In this document: positions 5,821 through 5,857 of the stretch, in pieces
Layout of the letters: each line of letters begins with the position of its first letter
How positions within the stretch are numbered: the stretch's first letter is position 1
NCBI GenBank assembly: GCA_007125455.1
Contig: SLDE01000154.1
Coordinates: 1-5,857 of the forward strand
DNA length: 5,857 nt
Direction of reading: 5' to 3'
From: Ectothiorhodospiraceae bacterium
GTDB taxonomy: Bacteria; Pseudomonadota; Gammaproteobacteria; Thiohalomonadales; Thiohalomonadaceae
The notes under the pieces: generated by a model
Told to the model about the DNA's origin: nothing
What the model saw: the letters and a program-made list of their open reading frames with translations, nothing else
Database searches by the model: none
Program-made: the position numbers and the translations under genes

Positions 5821-5857
5821 GGGCAAGGGGCAAGGGGCAAGGGGCAAGGGGCAAGGG
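5819..5857. repeat. G-rich heptamer tandem repeat (AGGGGCA), cut by the window edge
   Basis: A perfect 7-nt period runs from 5819 to the last base, 39 nt or about 5.6 copies, and probably continues beyond the window. The plus strand shows five GGGG runs (from 5820, 5827, 5834, 5841 and 5848) and a sixth partial run, each separated by CAA. This is a textbook G-quadruplex-forming pattern. Perfect copies suggest recent expansion by slippage and variable copy number between strains. It ends at the upstream side of the candidate promoter of the minus-strand gene. Confidence 0.95.

Overview
The window looks like a GC-rich chromosomal segment from a gammaproteobacterium. The main evidence is the compact dapF - DUF484 - xerC cluster, a classic gammaproteobacterial arrangement, together with a XerC C-terminus that closely follows the Enterobacteria/Pseudomonas pattern. 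The species cannot be named from this sequence. No tRNA, rRNA, CRISPR array, insertion sequence or phage gene was seen.

Layout: (1) Positions 3-248 (+) are the last 81 codons of a GH94-type protein, most like the C-terminus of a cyclic beta-1,2-glucan synthase. (2) Positions 249-379 are a convergent intergenic spacer with a strong inverted repeat and a T-run, probably a terminator or a degenerate repetitive element. (3) Positions 380-1636 (-) encode a divergent NRAMP-superfamily transporter without the usual TM1 metal-binding motif. It follows a small three-helix membrane protein at 1722-1997 (-), and the two probably form one operon. (4) A 123-bp divergent spacer leads to dapF (2121-2951, +), a DUF484/GAF-like gene (2948-3634) and xerC (3634-4539). 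Each junction overlaps by one to four bases, so translation is probably coupled. (5) Positions 4614-5003 (+) encode a secreted or membrane-anchored FliL-like protein with no other flagellar gene nearby. (6) Positions 4981-5754 (-) encode an unnamed protein whose HQxxH segment resembles a zinc-metallopeptidase HExxH motif with the catalytic Glu replaced. It converges on, and overlaps, the FliL-like gene by 23 bp. (7) The window ends inside a G-rich heptamer tandem array lying directly upstream of a perfect TATAAT box for the gene in (6).

The dapF-DUF484-xerC block is housekeeping: lysine/peptidoglycan precursor synthesis and chromosome dimer resolution. The flanking genes are envelope-related (periplasmic glucan, membrane transporter, small membrane protein, FliL-like protein). 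I see no convincing evidence of a complete undescribed system. The most interesting items are the atypical NRAMP-like protein with its small partner, the degenerate HQxxH protein, and the promoter-adjacent G-quadruplex-prone repeat.
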